Notes: generated by a model not told the origin, from the letters alone. A DNA stretch of 37,567 nucleotides from Planctomycetaceae bacterium (GCA_018658605.1 JABHUV010000251.1:1-37567); one strand, 5' to 3'. Shown: positions 25,331 through 33,679, counted from the stretch's first letter. Translations and numbers: made by a program.

Positions 25331-26296
25331 ATGGTCAATAAAAGCACGACAACACTACGAGATATGAGCGCGGAGTTCTTGGGTACGATGGTCCTAATGT
25401 TATTTGGACTTGGTGTGAATGCGCAGGTAACATTGGGCAAAGTCAGCGTACCTTTATTTCAAACCGACCTGGGCTCTTCCGTCGGGAGAATTACTGAGTT
25501 TCAGTATGGTGATTATCTGTCAATCAACTTTGGATGGGGAGTGGCTGTGATGTTGGCCGTGTATGTGGCCGGTGGAGTTACCGGTGCTCATATTAATCCG
25601 GCTGTGACAATTGCGATGGCCTGTCGGCGAGCGATACCTTGGAAAAGTGTGGCGCCGTTTATTGCAGCGCAAATGTTGGGTGCTTTTATTGCTTCAGCGA
25701 TTGTGTATGGGGTGTATTATGAGCAAATCCAAAATGCAGAAGCGATTGAGGCTGCCTGGTCTATAGCCGGCGGCGGAGTCGAAAGCCCCCAGTATCAAGG
25801 TATATCTAGCGATAAAGCAAGTCATCATACGATGGCAACGGCTGGTATTTTCGGGACGTATCCACGGTCGTTTAGTAGTTTGCCTCCAGCAACAATTTCA
25901 AATTGGACCGGGCTGTTGGATCAAATAGTTGGCACCGCCATCCTGTTACTCGTTATTTGTGCCGTTGGAGATGTGCGGAATCTCGCGCCGCAAAGTAACA
26001 TTGGCCCAATGGTTGTCGGAGCATTGGTGTTGATGATTGGGTTATCATTTGGATCCAATTGCGGATATGCCATCAATCCCGCTCGCGATCTGTCGCCGCG
26101 ACTTTTTACCTACGTGGCGGGTTGGGGATCGCAAGTGTTTAAGGATCCAAATACATTGTGGTACTTAGTACCGGTCGCGGGTCCGATTATCGGCGGAATA
26201 CTTGGTGTGGTTACCTACGATCAAATGATTTCACGGTTTCATGAATCCACGCCCGAGCCTGGATTAAGTCATGGCGATGATCTGGAAGGAGTATAG
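25331..26296 (+). CDS. glpF: Glycerol uptake facilitator / aquaglyceroporin (MIP family)
   Basis: This 321-residue MIP channel has both selectivity boxes: NPA at residues 89-91 (AHINPAVTIAM) and NPAR-D at 249-253 (AINPARDLSPR). An Asp directly after NPAR is the aquaglyceroporin hallmark, so glycerol rather than water is the likely solute. Six hydrophobic segments and the GAF/GT-type helices are visible. It is longer than E. coli GlpF because of an extra loop around residues 132-190 (VESPQYQGISSDKASHHTM region). Start ATG 25331 follows AGGGA. glpK begins 4 nt after the stop codon, confirming the role. Confidence 0.93.
   Translation: MVNKSTTTLRDMSAEFLGTMVLMLFGLGVNAQVTLGKVSVPLFQTDLGSSVGRITEFQYGDYLSINFGWGVAVMLAVYVAGGVTGAHINPAVTIAMACRRAIPWKSVAPFIAAQMLGAFIASAIVYGVYYEQIQNAEAIEAAWSIAGGGVESPQYQGISSDKASHHTMATAGIFGTYPRSFSSLPPATISNWTGLLDQIVGTAILLLVICAVGDVRNLAPQSNIGPMVVGALVLMIGLSFGSNCGYAINPARDLSPRLFTYVAGWGSQVFKDPNTLWYLVPVAGPIIGGILGVVTYDQMISRFHESTPEPGLSHGDDLEGV
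26286..26291 (+). promoter_or_regulatory. glpK Shine-Dalgarno inside the glpF end
   Basis: AAGGAG, 9 nt before ATG 26301, lies within the last glpF codons. It selects 26301 over the upstream in-frame ATG at 26271 and couples the two genes. Confidence 0.6.
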
Positions 26297-26300
26297 TAGG

Positions 26301-27794
26301 ATGACAAAATTAGTATTGGCACTGGATCAGGGAACAACATCGAGTCGGTCAGTTTTGTTTGGCCACGATGGCGTTGCCGTTGCTATTGCCCAGCAAGAGT
26401 TTCCACAGATACTACCGACTCCTGGGCATGTAGAACACGATTGCGAGGATATCTGGAATAGTCAGCTCGCGACTGCTCGGCAAGTGATTCAAGATGCGGG
26501 TGCGCAGTCGGAAGACATTGTTGCCATTGGTATTACGAATCAACGAGAAACGACGGTGTTGTGGGATCGCGTAACCGGTGAGCCTGTTGGTAATGCAATT
26601 GTCTGGCAGAGTCGCATATCGGCAGGTATTTGCGAAGCCGTGCTGGCAGCTGGAAAGTTGGATTTGATTCGAGAGAAAACTGGGCTATTGCTTGATGCTT
26701 ATTTTAGTGCGAGCAAAATCAAGTATTTGCTAGATCAAGATCCTGAGCTTAGGCGGCAGGCTGAGAATGGTGATATTCTATTTGGTACTGTGGATTCATT
26801 TTTGATTTGGCGATTAACTGGTGGTAGACATCATGTCACGGACTACAGCAACGCTTCACGGACTTTGCTGTTTAATATTCACTCGCTCGAGTGGGATGAT
26901 GAGCTGCTGGAATTATTTGACGTTCCTCGCTTAATGTTACCGACGGTTGTCGAATCGAGCCATTTGATTGGTACGACGGACCCAGAATTATTCGGTGCGG
27001 AAATACCGATCGCAGGCATCGCAGGTGATCAACAGGCGGCAACATTTGGGCAAGCATGTTTTGATCTGGGGGACGTGAAAAATACGTATGGTACGGGCAG
27101 TTTCATTTTGATGAATACTGGGGAATCTCCAGTGAAAAGTGAAAATCAATTGCTGACCACGATCGGCTGGGGAATTAATGGGAAAATCACATATTGCCTC
27201 GAAGGCTCAGTTTTTATATCCGGTGCGGTAGTCCAGTGGTTACGCGACGGTTTGGGGTTGATCAGAGATTCAAGCGAAATTGAAGCCTTGGCTGGGCAGG
27301 TCGAAGATTCTGGTGGTGTTGAAATTGTGCCAGCGTTTGTAGGCCTCGGTGCGCCGCATTGGGACTCTACAGCACGTGGTACGATCGTCGGTATCACTCG
27401 GGGTACCACTGCCGCCCATTTTGCTCGCGCTGCGCTTGATTGTATGGCTTTGCAGACGATGGATGTCGTGAGAGCAATGTCAGCGGATGCGGCTACGGCG
27501 ATTGGAGTGCTTAAAGTAGATGGGGGTGCTAGTGTGAACGACAGCTTGATGCAATTTCAGGCAGACATGCTTGACGTGACTGTAAAGCGACCTGTTGTAG
27601 CGGAAACGACAGCGCTGGGAGCCGCTTATTTGGCAGGTTTAGCAGTTGGTTTTTGGGATGATTTACAAGACGTGCGTGACAATTGGGCATTGCAGAAAGA
27701 ATTTCTAGGATCCATGAATCCTGAACTGCGAGAAAGTCGTTACCGTCGTTGGCAGCGTGCAGTACAACGCTCGTTGCAATGGGATGACCAATAA
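26301..27794 (+). CDS. glpK: Glycerol kinase
   Basis: This 497-residue FGGY-family kinase phosphorylates glycerol to sn-glycerol-3-phosphate. It has the N-terminal ALDQGTTSSRSVLF phosphate-binding motif, GITNQRETTVLWDR, AIVWQSRIS, DAYFSASKIKYLLD, FGTVDSFLIWRLTGG, YSNASRTLLFNI, GDQQAATFGQACF, NTYGTGSFILMNTG and DGGASVNDSLMQFQAD. All family blocks are present in order, so it should be active. It is encoded directly after glpF, forming a complete uptake-and-trapping pair. Without glpD nearby, the later step is elsewhere. Confidence 0.97.
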   Translation: MTKLVLALDQGTTSSRSVLFGHDGVAVAIAQQEFPQILPTPGHVEHDCEDIWNSQLATARQVIQDAGAQSEDIVAIGITNQRETTVLWDRVTGEPVGNAIVWQSRISAGICEAVLAAGKLDLIREKTGLLLDAYFSASKIKYLLDQDPELRRQAENGDILFGTVDSFLIWRLTGGRHHVTDYSNASRTLLFNIHSLEWDDELLELFDVPRLMLPTVVESSHLIGTTDPELFGAEIPIAGIAGDQQAATFGQACFDLGDVKNTYGTGSFILMNTGESPVKSENQLLTTIGWGINGKITYCLEGSVFISGAVVQWLRDGLGLIRDSSEIEALAGQVEDSGGVEIVPAFVGLGAPHWDSTARGTIVGITRGTTAAHFARAALDCMALQTMDVVRAMSADAATAIGVLKVDGGASVNDSLMQFQADMLDVTVKRPVVAETTALGAAYLAGLAVGFWDDLQDVRDNWALQKEFLGSMNPELRESRYRRWQRAVQRSLQWDDQ

Positions 27795-27880
27795 GTTTGT
27801 TTGACTGTCATCCGTTGCGAGTTTTTTACATAGATTCGTAGGGTTCTTTTGATTCAAGTGTTTTACAGGGGAGTAGCGAT

Positions 27881-28189
27881 ATGACGCCATCCGCGATTAA
27901 TCGACTAGACGGCGCAAGTAAGCTTGAGGTCAAGTGGCCGGATGAAGTCACCTCTACCCTGCTCTACCGTGACTTGAGATTAGCATGCGGATGCGCCCAT
28001 TGCGTTGATGAGTGGACAGGCAAGCCGTTACTCAATCCGGCTGATGTGACTGCGGACGTTTGCATTGAGAAAATAAGCTTAGTTGGCAACTATGCGATCC
28101 GCATCGCCTGGAATGACGGACATGATACGGGTCTGACTACCTGGAAGCGTCTTGCAGAATTGACTCGTGGCGATACAACTTCGGCGTAA
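27881..28189 (+). CDS. DUF971 domain protein
   Basis: This 102-residue protein is of the DUF971 (gamma-butyrobetaine-hydroxylase-like N-terminal) type: LEVKWPDEVTSTLLYRDLRLACGCAHCVDEWTGKPLL, with Cys36, Cys38 and Cys41 forming a likely metal site. VCIEKISLVGNYAIRIAWNDGHDTGL and TWKRLAEL complete the domain. Stand-alone members are linked by context in other genomes to Fe-S or Mrp-type proteins, but nothing here confirms that. A strong GGGGAG precedes ATG 27881. Function undefined. Confidence 0.85.
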   Translation: MTPSAINRLDGASKLEVKWPDEVTSTLLYRDLRLACGCAHCVDEWTGKPLLNPADVTADVCIEKISLVGNYAIRIAWNDGHDTGLTTWKRLAELTRGDTTSA

Positions 28190-28210
28190 TCTTCAATAAA
28201 TCCAATGGAT

Positions 28211-29299
28211 CTAACGTGTGCGGTTCATCGCATCAAGGGCAGTTCTGGCATACTTGTCTGGCGAGTTCCAAAAAGTCCGCAATGTATACTCGTTTTGAAA
28301 AAGATATATCCGCTTTTTATAGGACACGCCAAATTTCCGTTGTCCGTCAATAAGTCGTTGGTGGTCTGTAAATATGACAGCGTCGAATCCTGATAGGACT
28401 GGACTGAACTTATCGGGGTTGCTGATGAATAGTTGTCGGTTTTGTGGATTCGAAAACAAGTAAAGCCGACCGCGGTGATTGATGCCTATCTGTGGGTCGC
28501 CCTTAACCCATACCGCTGCAGTGCCATCTAGGTTGGACAGCGATATGCAACAATAACCATCCAAGCCTAATGATGTTTTGGTAGGTCGGTGACTAACCGT
28601 AATTGTCGAAAATTGGGGTGAACCTGGAATATGTGTTTGTTGTTGGAGTTGTTTCGGATAAGTTGCTGTCGTTACAAAACTCTCATTCACGAGAGCAATG
28701 CCACGAGAAACGTCAGTTGGTATTTCCGTTGTGCCGGTGGGGTCAAATTCGGTGCCAGTGAATATGGCGAGATTATCAGTGACTGCGATCTCAAGAGTGT
28801 CGAGGATGCCAACGTATTGCGTTGGATCAAAAACAGTGGGCTCTCGATAACACACTGTTTGGTTGGTGTCGAGGATGACATCTGTTGGCGTTTGCTTGAT
28901 TTTGAACCGCTGTCGTAGAACATCGTCTTGGCTAATATTTATTTTTACGGGAATGAAATGAGAACGAAGTTTTTCGATGAGCTGTCGGTTTTGAAATGTT
29001 TGGGCCGTTACGAATTCACAGGCAGGACATCCATCTTGAACGAAATGGATGAAGATTGGTTGCTCGGTTTGCGCGGCTAACGCTTGCGCATGTTTGAGGT
29101 TGTTGTGCCATTGGATTTGTTCAACAGTGCAACCTATTGAATCAGCTGTGTTAGACGTATCAAGTTGTTGAGCTCGGATTGGGAGAACCGACAAGAAGAA
29201 CATCGCCACAACCGCGGTTTTGGCTAGCAGTTTTGAGGGATGCAAGGTAATAGAATTCTCGCATCTCCCAATACTGATATGTTTGAAACGGTAAGACAT
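28211..29299 (-). CDS. Exported thioredoxin-fold protein with two C-terminal YHS-like modules
   Basis: This 362-residue protein has a long N-terminal leader (hydrophobic VVAMFFLSVLPIRAQ, residues 30-44). Next comes a thioredoxin domain with CPAC at 91-94 (FIHFVQDGCPACEFV) and KQTPTDVIL, the cis-Pro loop. Then come two YHS-like repeats: the first around LDGYCCISLSN...GRLYLFSNPQNRQLFISNPDKF and the second around SGFDAVIFTDH...KRIYLFQNEYTLRTFWNSPDKYA. Thioredoxin-like proteins of DsbD-gamma type transfer reductant outside the cytoplasm; YHS modules often bind metals. The combination is typical of Planctomycetes but functionally unproven. The start at 29299 has no clear ribosome-binding site; a TTG at 29245 would shorten the leader. 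Confidence 0.8.
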   Translation of the reverse strand: MSYRFKHISIGRCENSITLHPSKLLAKTAVVAMFFLSVLPIRAQQLDTSNTADSIGCTVEQIQWHNNLKHAQALAAQTEQPIFIHFVQDGCPACEFVTAQTFQNRQLIEKLRSHFIPVKINISQDDVLRQRFKIKQTPTDVILDTNQTVCYREPTVFDPTQYVGILDTLEIAVTDNLAIFTGTEFDPTGTTEIPTDVSRGIALVNESFVTTATYPKQLQQQTHIPGSPQFSTITVSHRPTKTSLGLDGYCCISLSNLDGTAAVWVKGDPQIGINHRGRLYLFSNPQNRQLFISNPDKFSPVLSGFDAVIFTDHQRLIDGQRKFGVSYKKRIYLFQNEYTLRTFWNSPDKYARTALDAMNRTR

Positions 29300-29498
29300 T
29301 AATTATTGCGATTATGTACTAAAAGGTAGAAAAACATGAGATGGGGGAAGGAGGAGAAGTTCCCACCTATGGGGGGGCAATAATTTATGTATCGTCATCG
29401 ATATGTGTCAAAATATATCAAAAATTCCGATATTTCCGGTTGAGGGTAGAAAGCGCTAAAGAAACACACTTCGGTGCAATAAAAAACAAAGTAAACGG

Positions 29499-29526
29499 TT
29501 GACATGATGCGCAAAGCGGTTAGATT
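29499..29526 (+). promoter_or_regulatory. Candidate sigma70-type promoter upstream of rho
   Basis: Perfect TTGACA (29499-29504), 16-nt spacer, then TAGATT (29521-29526), four of six matches to TATAAT. It is the best promoter-like pair I found in the rho leader region, though it is about 730 nt from the start codon. Confidence 0.45.
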
Positions 29527-29977
29527 GTCGGGTGTGCTTAGCAGGTTGCCTTTAAGGTAATTCATGCTGTTGCTTATGACATATATTCATATGGTTTTAT
29601 AAACAATGGTAAACCTTTTGGTGAATGCAGACGTCCCACAAGTGACTTATAGTACAGTCGCTTTCGTTTCTCTGGTGATATGTTCTAGTAGTAATTAGTA
29701 GAGCTGGTAAGATTCGAAGATTGTACGGCACCCTTTTGGGGGTAGCTTTCTAGGTTAGTCAAAAGTTTTCAGTGGATCTCCATTGATTTTTCCGGCCCAT
29801 TGCGGATACAAACTTAATAGCTAGTATGGCTTACTTGATTGGTTCCTATGAACTTCCTAGCACAAAACAGTTCGTGTTTTGCTTGACTCTTTTTTCAAAA
29901 TCGGCATTATTGCTTAGAGCATTCGTCGTTTTAAGGATCGAGGGCAGTCACATTTTTACGTTAGCAGCGTTTTCTTT

Positions 29978-30040
29978 ACTTAACCTGGTGCCGTGATAAA
30001 TCAATATCACAGCTTGTACATCTTGTACTTGTGGTTAAGT
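29978..30040 (+). other. Nested inverted repeats in the rho leader (possible RNA structure)
   Basis: ACTTAACC (29978-29985) pairs perfectly with GGTTAAGT (30033-30040), enclosing a second hairpin GTGATA/TATCAC (29993-29998 with 30005-30010, six-nt loop). The enclosed remainder contains two TTGTAC-like copies. This could fold as a multibranched RNA; no known riboswitch class is recognised. Confidence 0.35.
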
Positions 30041-30086
30041 TGTTCCCGATAACGGTGGCTAGCTTGTTGACTTCGAGGCAACACGC

Positions 30087-30104
30087 ATTCGCTCATGAGC
30101 GAAT
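30087..30104. promoter_or_regulatory. Perfect 18-bp palindrome in the rho leader
   Basis: ATTCGCTCATGAGCGAAT reads the same on both strands, 149 nt before the rho start. It could be an operator for a dimeric regulator or the stem of an RNA hairpin. Confidence 0.4.
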
Positions 30105-30252
30105 TAACACAGAGATGTTTCTGCAGTTATGGTGATATCTTTTCACTGTAGCAGAGTAACAATAACTACGAATTTTACATGCTTTCTACAACAGAAATTA
30201 TCTAAACCAAATACTTCGCAAGACAGATATTTAGTAATCAGCTTAAAGGTAC

Positions 30253-31581
30253 ATGATGGGCAGGAATCGAAACAATCGTTCAGATGGCGGTAGCGGTGGC
30301 GGTAGCGGTGGCGGTGGCGGTAGCGGTGGCGGTGGCGGTCGAGGCCGAGGAGGTCGCGGACGACGTGGTCGCGGACGTGGTGGACGCGGACGTGGTGGAC
30401 GTGGGCGTAATTATCGAAATCGCCCAAATGAAACAGATCTGCCAGATAGCGGCACCGGTTTAGTTGAGCCTGGCTATGGCCTGTTGGAACTGCATCCCAA
30501 TGGTTACGGTTTTTTGCGTAGTCCCAGCAATAATTATTCTCGGGAACGTTCCGATCCGTTTGTTCCCGGTACATTCATTGACAAATATTCACTGCGTGAA
30601 GGAGTGCTAATTAGAGGTTTGGTCGAGCACGCTCGGAGATCTCAAGGGCCACGACTTACGGAAGTGGTGGATGTTGACGGGCTGGCTCCTGAAAATTATT
30701 CCGACGTTAAGAAATTTGAGAACCTGACTCCGATTAATCCTGAGCAGTGGTTGCCCGTTGAGACTGGTTCCGAACCGTTGACAACGAGAGTGATGGATTT
30801 GTTAACCCCGCTTGGTAAAGGCCAGCGGGCGTTAATTGTCGCTCCTCCGCGTACTGGTAAGACGGTCATGTTACAACACATCAGCCAGGGTGTTGCGAAA
30901 AATCATCCTGATTTAAAATTGATCATGCTGCTGATCGACGAACGCCCTGAAGAAGTGACAGATATGCGGCGTAATGTTGACGGTGAAGTTGTGGCCAGTA
31001 GTCTTGATGAAGATGTTGAAAGTCACGTGCGATTGTCACAGTTAATCGTCAAACGATGTCAGCGCCTGGCCGAAATGGGCCAAGACGTCTTCTTGCTGAT
31101 GGACTCGATCACACGTCTCGCTCGTGCATTTAATAAATGGGTTGGCAATACAGGTCGTACGATGTCCGGTGGTGTGGATATTAAGGCGATGGACATTCCC
31201 AAAAAATTGTTTGCTACAGCTCGAGCTTTTGAGGAAGGCGGATCATTGACAGTGGTCGGAACGGCGTTGATTGACACCGGCAGTCGTATGGATGAGTTGA
31301 TTTTCCAAGAGTTTAAGGGAACGGGAAATATGGAATTGGTTCTCGACCGCAAGCTTTCGGACCGACGAGTTTGGCCTGCGATTGATATTAATCAATCAGG
31401 GACTCGACGTGAGGAGTTGTTGCATCCTAAGGAAACGTATGATGCTGTGAGTATGTTGCGACGTACGTTGTCCTCGATGCACCACGTTGATGCTATGGAA
31501 CAGTTGACGAAACAGCTTTCGCGGTTTGAGTCTAACGAGGAGTTTATCAATCTCATTAGTAATGCGAGCGTGATGGATTAG
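30253..31581 (+). CDS. rho: Transcription termination factor Rho with Gly/Arg-rich N-terminal tract
   Basis: This 442-residue hexameric RNA helicase ends transcription. It contains the OB-fold RNA-binding domain (GLLELHPNGYGFLRSP, about 76-92), the P-loop APPRTGKT at 197-204 (variant of the usual PPKAGKT), the Walker B Asp284 in FLLMDSITRLAR, the secondary-site R-loop SGGVDIKAM and the terminal FKGTGNMELVLDR block. Unusually, residues 12-52 are almost only Gly, Arg and Ser, made from GGS/GGR and RGG/RGR repeats; this tract is encoded by a tandem DNA repeat. It replaces most of the N-terminal helical region. Two ATGs (30253, 30256) follow AAAGG, so either may be used. tRNA-Ser follows 25 nt after the stop. 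Confidence 0.96.
   Translation: MMGRNRNNRSDGGSGGGSGGGGGSGGGGGRGRGGRGRRGRGRGGRGRGGRGRNYRNRPNETDLPDSGTGLVEPGYGLLELHPNGYGFLRSPSNNYSRERSDPFVPGTFIDKYSLREGVLIRGLVEHARRSQGPRLTEVVDVDGLAPENYSDVKKFENLTPINPEQWLPVETGSEPLTTRVMDLLTPLGKGQRALIVAPPRTGKTVMLQHISQGVAKNHPDLKLIMLLIDERPEEVTDMRRNVDGEVVASSLDEDVESHVRLSQLIVKRCQRLAEMGQDVFLLMDSITRLARAFNKWVGNTGRTMSGGVDIKAMDIPKKLFATARAFEEGGSLTVVGTALIDTGSRMDELIFQEFKGTGNMELVLDRKLSDRRVWPAIDINQSGTRREELLHPKETYDAVSMLRRTLSSMHHVDAMEQLTKQLSRFESNEEFINLISNASVMD
30284..30410 (+). repeat. GGT/GGC/CGT-rich tandem repeat within rho
   Basis: Short units built from GGTGGCGGT and GGTCGCGGACG-like steps run from about 30284 to 30410 and encode the Gly/Ser then Arg/Gly tract of Rho. The two halves differ: Gly/Ser units first, Arg/Gly units second. 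Such repeats expand and contract easily. Confidence 0.75.
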
Positions 31582-31606
31582 CGTCTGCGTTGGATTAAAG
31601 TCTTAC

Positions 31607-31688
31607 GGAGGGTAAGCGAATGGCTAGCGGCGTCATTGGAAATGACGTGCCCCTTATGGGGTTGCGGGTTCGAGTCCCGTGCCCTCCG
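31607..31688 (+). tRNA. tRNA-Ser (anticodon GGA)
   Basis: Acceptor arm GGAGGGT/GCCCTCC with discriminator G, anticodon stem CGTCA/TGACG enclosing loop TTGGAAA (anticodon GGA, reading UCC/UCU), a long variable arm CCCC-TTAT-GGGG (class II, as for Ser), and a T arm GCGGG-TTCGAGT-CCCGT. It is 82 nt, somewhat short for Ser because the D arm is compact. CCA is not encoded. It begins 25 nt after the rho stop codon on the same strand. Confidence 0.9.
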
Positions 31689-31722
31689 CTTTGTGGTTTT
31701 GGTCGGAGTGTAGGATGGCACT

Positions 31723-32271
31723 CTAATTTAAATGCACCGGGCCCATGGTGGTTTTGTGGTCATCGAGTTGCATGCGGATATAGCTGAGGATCTGAGTTGC
31801 AAGACCGGCTGCCAATATGCAGGTGACAATGAAACCTCGCGACCCGATAATGGTGGTCTGTGGTGTGCTCGTAAGAGCTAAGAAGCAATATAACGCTGGC
31901 GCTAAAAAGAGTCCGTAGCAGCATACCCAAGGAGCGATAAATTGCCAGGGATGGTTGCGGCGGATTAGCATTGTCGTTAGTTGAGCGCGCAGCACTGCTG
32001 TACACACCGCTACGGGAATGCCGATCAGTGCACCTACGATTAGTCCGTAGATAGCGGAGATGCCAACTGCAATGAGATGGGCGATCGTTGAAATCTCCGT
32101 GTGTTGGTTGTCAATGTACGCCCACCCTTGTATCGCCGCGTACAAGGCACCACAGATGCCACTGGCGGAAATCCCCAGCATGATATACTTGATGTAATAG
32201 GGTTGGCTGTGAGCTAGAACAGCCGATTTCATATAGGTTGAATTGGGCTTGTTTGTTGGGGTCGCATTCAC
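31723..32271 (-). CDS. Hypothetical four-pass membrane protein
   Basis: This 182-residue protein has hydrophobic helices at about 27-47 (YIKYIMLGISASGICGALYA), 63-88 (IAHLIAVGISAIYGLIVGAL), 112-132 (FIAPWVCCYGLFLAPALYCF) and 142-165 (GSRGFIVTCILAAGLATQIL), separated by short charged loops. No domain is recognised. The GTG start at 32271 has AGGAG about 9 nt upstream; ATG at residue 14 is an alternative. It converges with the tRNA and follows the LETLE-leader gene at 32441 with a 169-nt gap on the same strand. Function unknown. Confidence 0.65.
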   Translation of the reverse strand: MNATPTNKPNSTYMKSAVLAHSQPYYIKYIMLGISASGICGALYAAIQGWAYIDNQHTEISTIAHLIAVGISAIYGLIVGALIGIPVAVCTAVLRAQLTTMLIRRNHPWQFIAPWVCCYGLFLAPALYCFLALTSTPQTTIIGSRGFIVTCILAAGLATQILSYIRMQLDDHKTTMGPVHLN

Positions 32272-32329
32272 TGTAGAGATCTCCTGGGCCGTAATTAGCC
32301 ATGGAAATGTTGACGGTCACTCGCCATCC

Positions 32330-32384
32330 GTAACGGGTAATATTGTATCACATCTGCTTATCGATGAGCCGCTCTCCCCGTTAC
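32330..32384. other. 8-bp inverted repeat between minus-strand genes
   Basis: GTAACGGG (32330-32337) and CCCGTTAC (32377-32384) are a perfect inverted repeat with a 39-nt loop in the 169-nt gap between the membrane protein and the LETLE-leader gene. It might be a terminator or operator; no T-tract follows. Confidence 0.25.
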
Positions 32385-32440
32385 TTAACACAGCAGAGAA
32401 TTTATTGATAAAACACGTGTGGAGGATAGCAAATTGTTGC

Positions 32441-33679
32441 TTAACGTGTGATTAGTGGTGAATTTAGCTGTAAATCGTTTCGATATTTGACAGCCCTGTC
32501 TTTCCACGGATTTTTTGTCCCCGTTGGATGAACGATGGTTGTTTTGGGAAGTGTGTGAAATCTCCCTTCGCCAGTGGTCGCTTTATTAGCAACATTGGTA
32601 AGGTATCGAGTCCAGATTTCTTCCATGGCAGCACGCCCTGCAATTTCTGCAGCTACGTCGTTGATGATGCCGTTGCGCTGCTCCCAGGCTTCAGTTTCAA
32701 TCACGATCCAGCCACTATCCTGCTCGTATACCCGCCAGGCCCGCGCACCGACTAACATGTGTTTTTCAAGAGTTACACCAAACACTTCGTGCTCTTCTGG
32801 CAGATTGTACAAGCGGACGGCGACAGTTGGTTCATTGACTATTAATTGCAAAGTGTTCAATAGATGCCAGAAGGGGTCGTTCAGTGTCGCGTCGCTAAGG
32901 GTCTTGGCGGTGAAAACAGCAAAATTCTGGTCTTGTACAAGTGGCGAATCTAATGCCCCTGGTTTGTAGATGATAATGTCGGCGATGTTTCCGTCTTTAA
33001 ATCCTCTAAAGTTTTCGATGATTTCGTAAATAGCGGGAACATCTAGGTGTTGATTGTCTGGGGAAATCTCGATAGCTTGCGTCGTCTGAATGATCGGTCC
33101 CACACCATGTTCCCAGTTCTCTTCGAGCGTCATGTGCTCAAGTAATCGAGGATCTGTACCGGCAATCGTTCCGACGGGGGCGCCGCTGCCGATACGAGGG
33201 CGGTGTGTGGATTCTCGTATGGGTCCAGTGCCGTGGTCGTCCATGTGCCCCACTACAATCGGGTCTATTTCTGGGTGAATCGTGCGAACTGATCCGTCAG
33301 GAAAAACTCCGATAGGTGTCGGCACATAGCGATTCGGTGGAGTGGGCCTTCCGAGTGGGAACAACTTTCCATCGTTGGCAAATGGGTCGATTTTAGTTGG
33401 TGTGTTTTGTGGCACGTCCAGTTCGATCTGCGATGGTTTGGTCTGTGTGGTAAGTTTCCCGATGTTTTGTTGTAAAAAAGGCTCAGGCATAGGGCCGGCA
33501 AGGTTCGCTTCGCCGACTAACACTGGGCTATCCGGTACGGACAAAGTTAGCGGGTCAGCATAGAACATCGTTCGCGTTTCCAGAGTTTCCAATCGTAATG
33601 ACCGACCTTGGTTGCTCCCTTTCTTGGAAAATCTGTGGCTGTTTAGCTTGAACTTCTTGGCGATGGCTGATTTCCACAT
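32441..33679 (-). CDS. Exported protein with LETLE-R (LEPR-XLL-like) leader, unknown function
   Basis: This 412-residue protein begins with a basic stretch followed by SLRLETLETRTMFYADPL at residues 27-44, the planctomycete-type N-terminal export motif. The same motif type opens the divergent metalloprotease at 34274. The rest is a Pro-rich, low-complexity middle (residues 45-200) and a C-terminal domain from about 205 (NIADIIIYKPGALDSPLVQD, QLIVNEPTVAVRLYNLPEEH, GARAWRVYEQDSGWIVIETEAWEQ) that I cannot name; no catalytic motif is visible. Start ATG 33679 has AAAGGA upstream. The mature protein is probably on the cell surface. Confidence 0.75.
   Translation of the reverse strand: MWKSAIAKKFKLNSHRFSKKGSNQGRSLRLETLETRTMFYADPLTLSVPDSPVLVGEANLAGPMPEPFLQQNIGKLTTQTKPSQIELDVPQNTPTKIDPFANDGKLFPLGRPTPPNRYVPTPIGVFPDGSVRTIHPEIDPIVVGHMDDHGTGPIRESTHRPRIGSGAPVGTIAGTDPRLLEHMTLEENWEHGVGPIIQTTQAIEISPDNQHLDVPAIYEIIENFRGFKDGNIADIIIYKPGALDSPLVQDQNFAVFTAKTLSDATLNDPFWHLLNTLQLIVNEPTVAVRLYNLPEEHEVFGVTLEKHMLVGARAWRVYEQDSGWIVIETEAWEQRNGIINDVAAEIAGRAAMEEIWTRYLTNVANKATTGEGRFHTLPKTTIVHPTGTKNPWKDRAVKYRNDLQLNSPLITR

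Larger units (their letters stand above)
29300..30252. other. Long non-coding rho leader region
   Basis: This 953-bp stretch separates the thioredoxin/YHS gene (minus) from rho (plus) and has no credible gene. It holds a candidate promoter at 29499-29526, nested inverted repeats at 29978-30040, and a perfect 18-bp palindrome at 30087-30104. If the promoter drives rho, the untranslated leader is about 720 nt, unusually long. The 29341-29378 part is purine-rich. Confidence 0.6.

Noticed and set aside
29720..29760. Short hairpin around ACCCTTTTGGGGGT in the rho leader
   Set aside because: Stem only four base pairs and no T-tract, too weak to call.
30143..30574. Minus-strand frame rich in His, Arg and Tyr opposite rho
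   Set aside because: It is the antisense reading of the Gly/Arg repeat; the low-complexity HRHRYRH pattern comes from the repeat, not from a gene.
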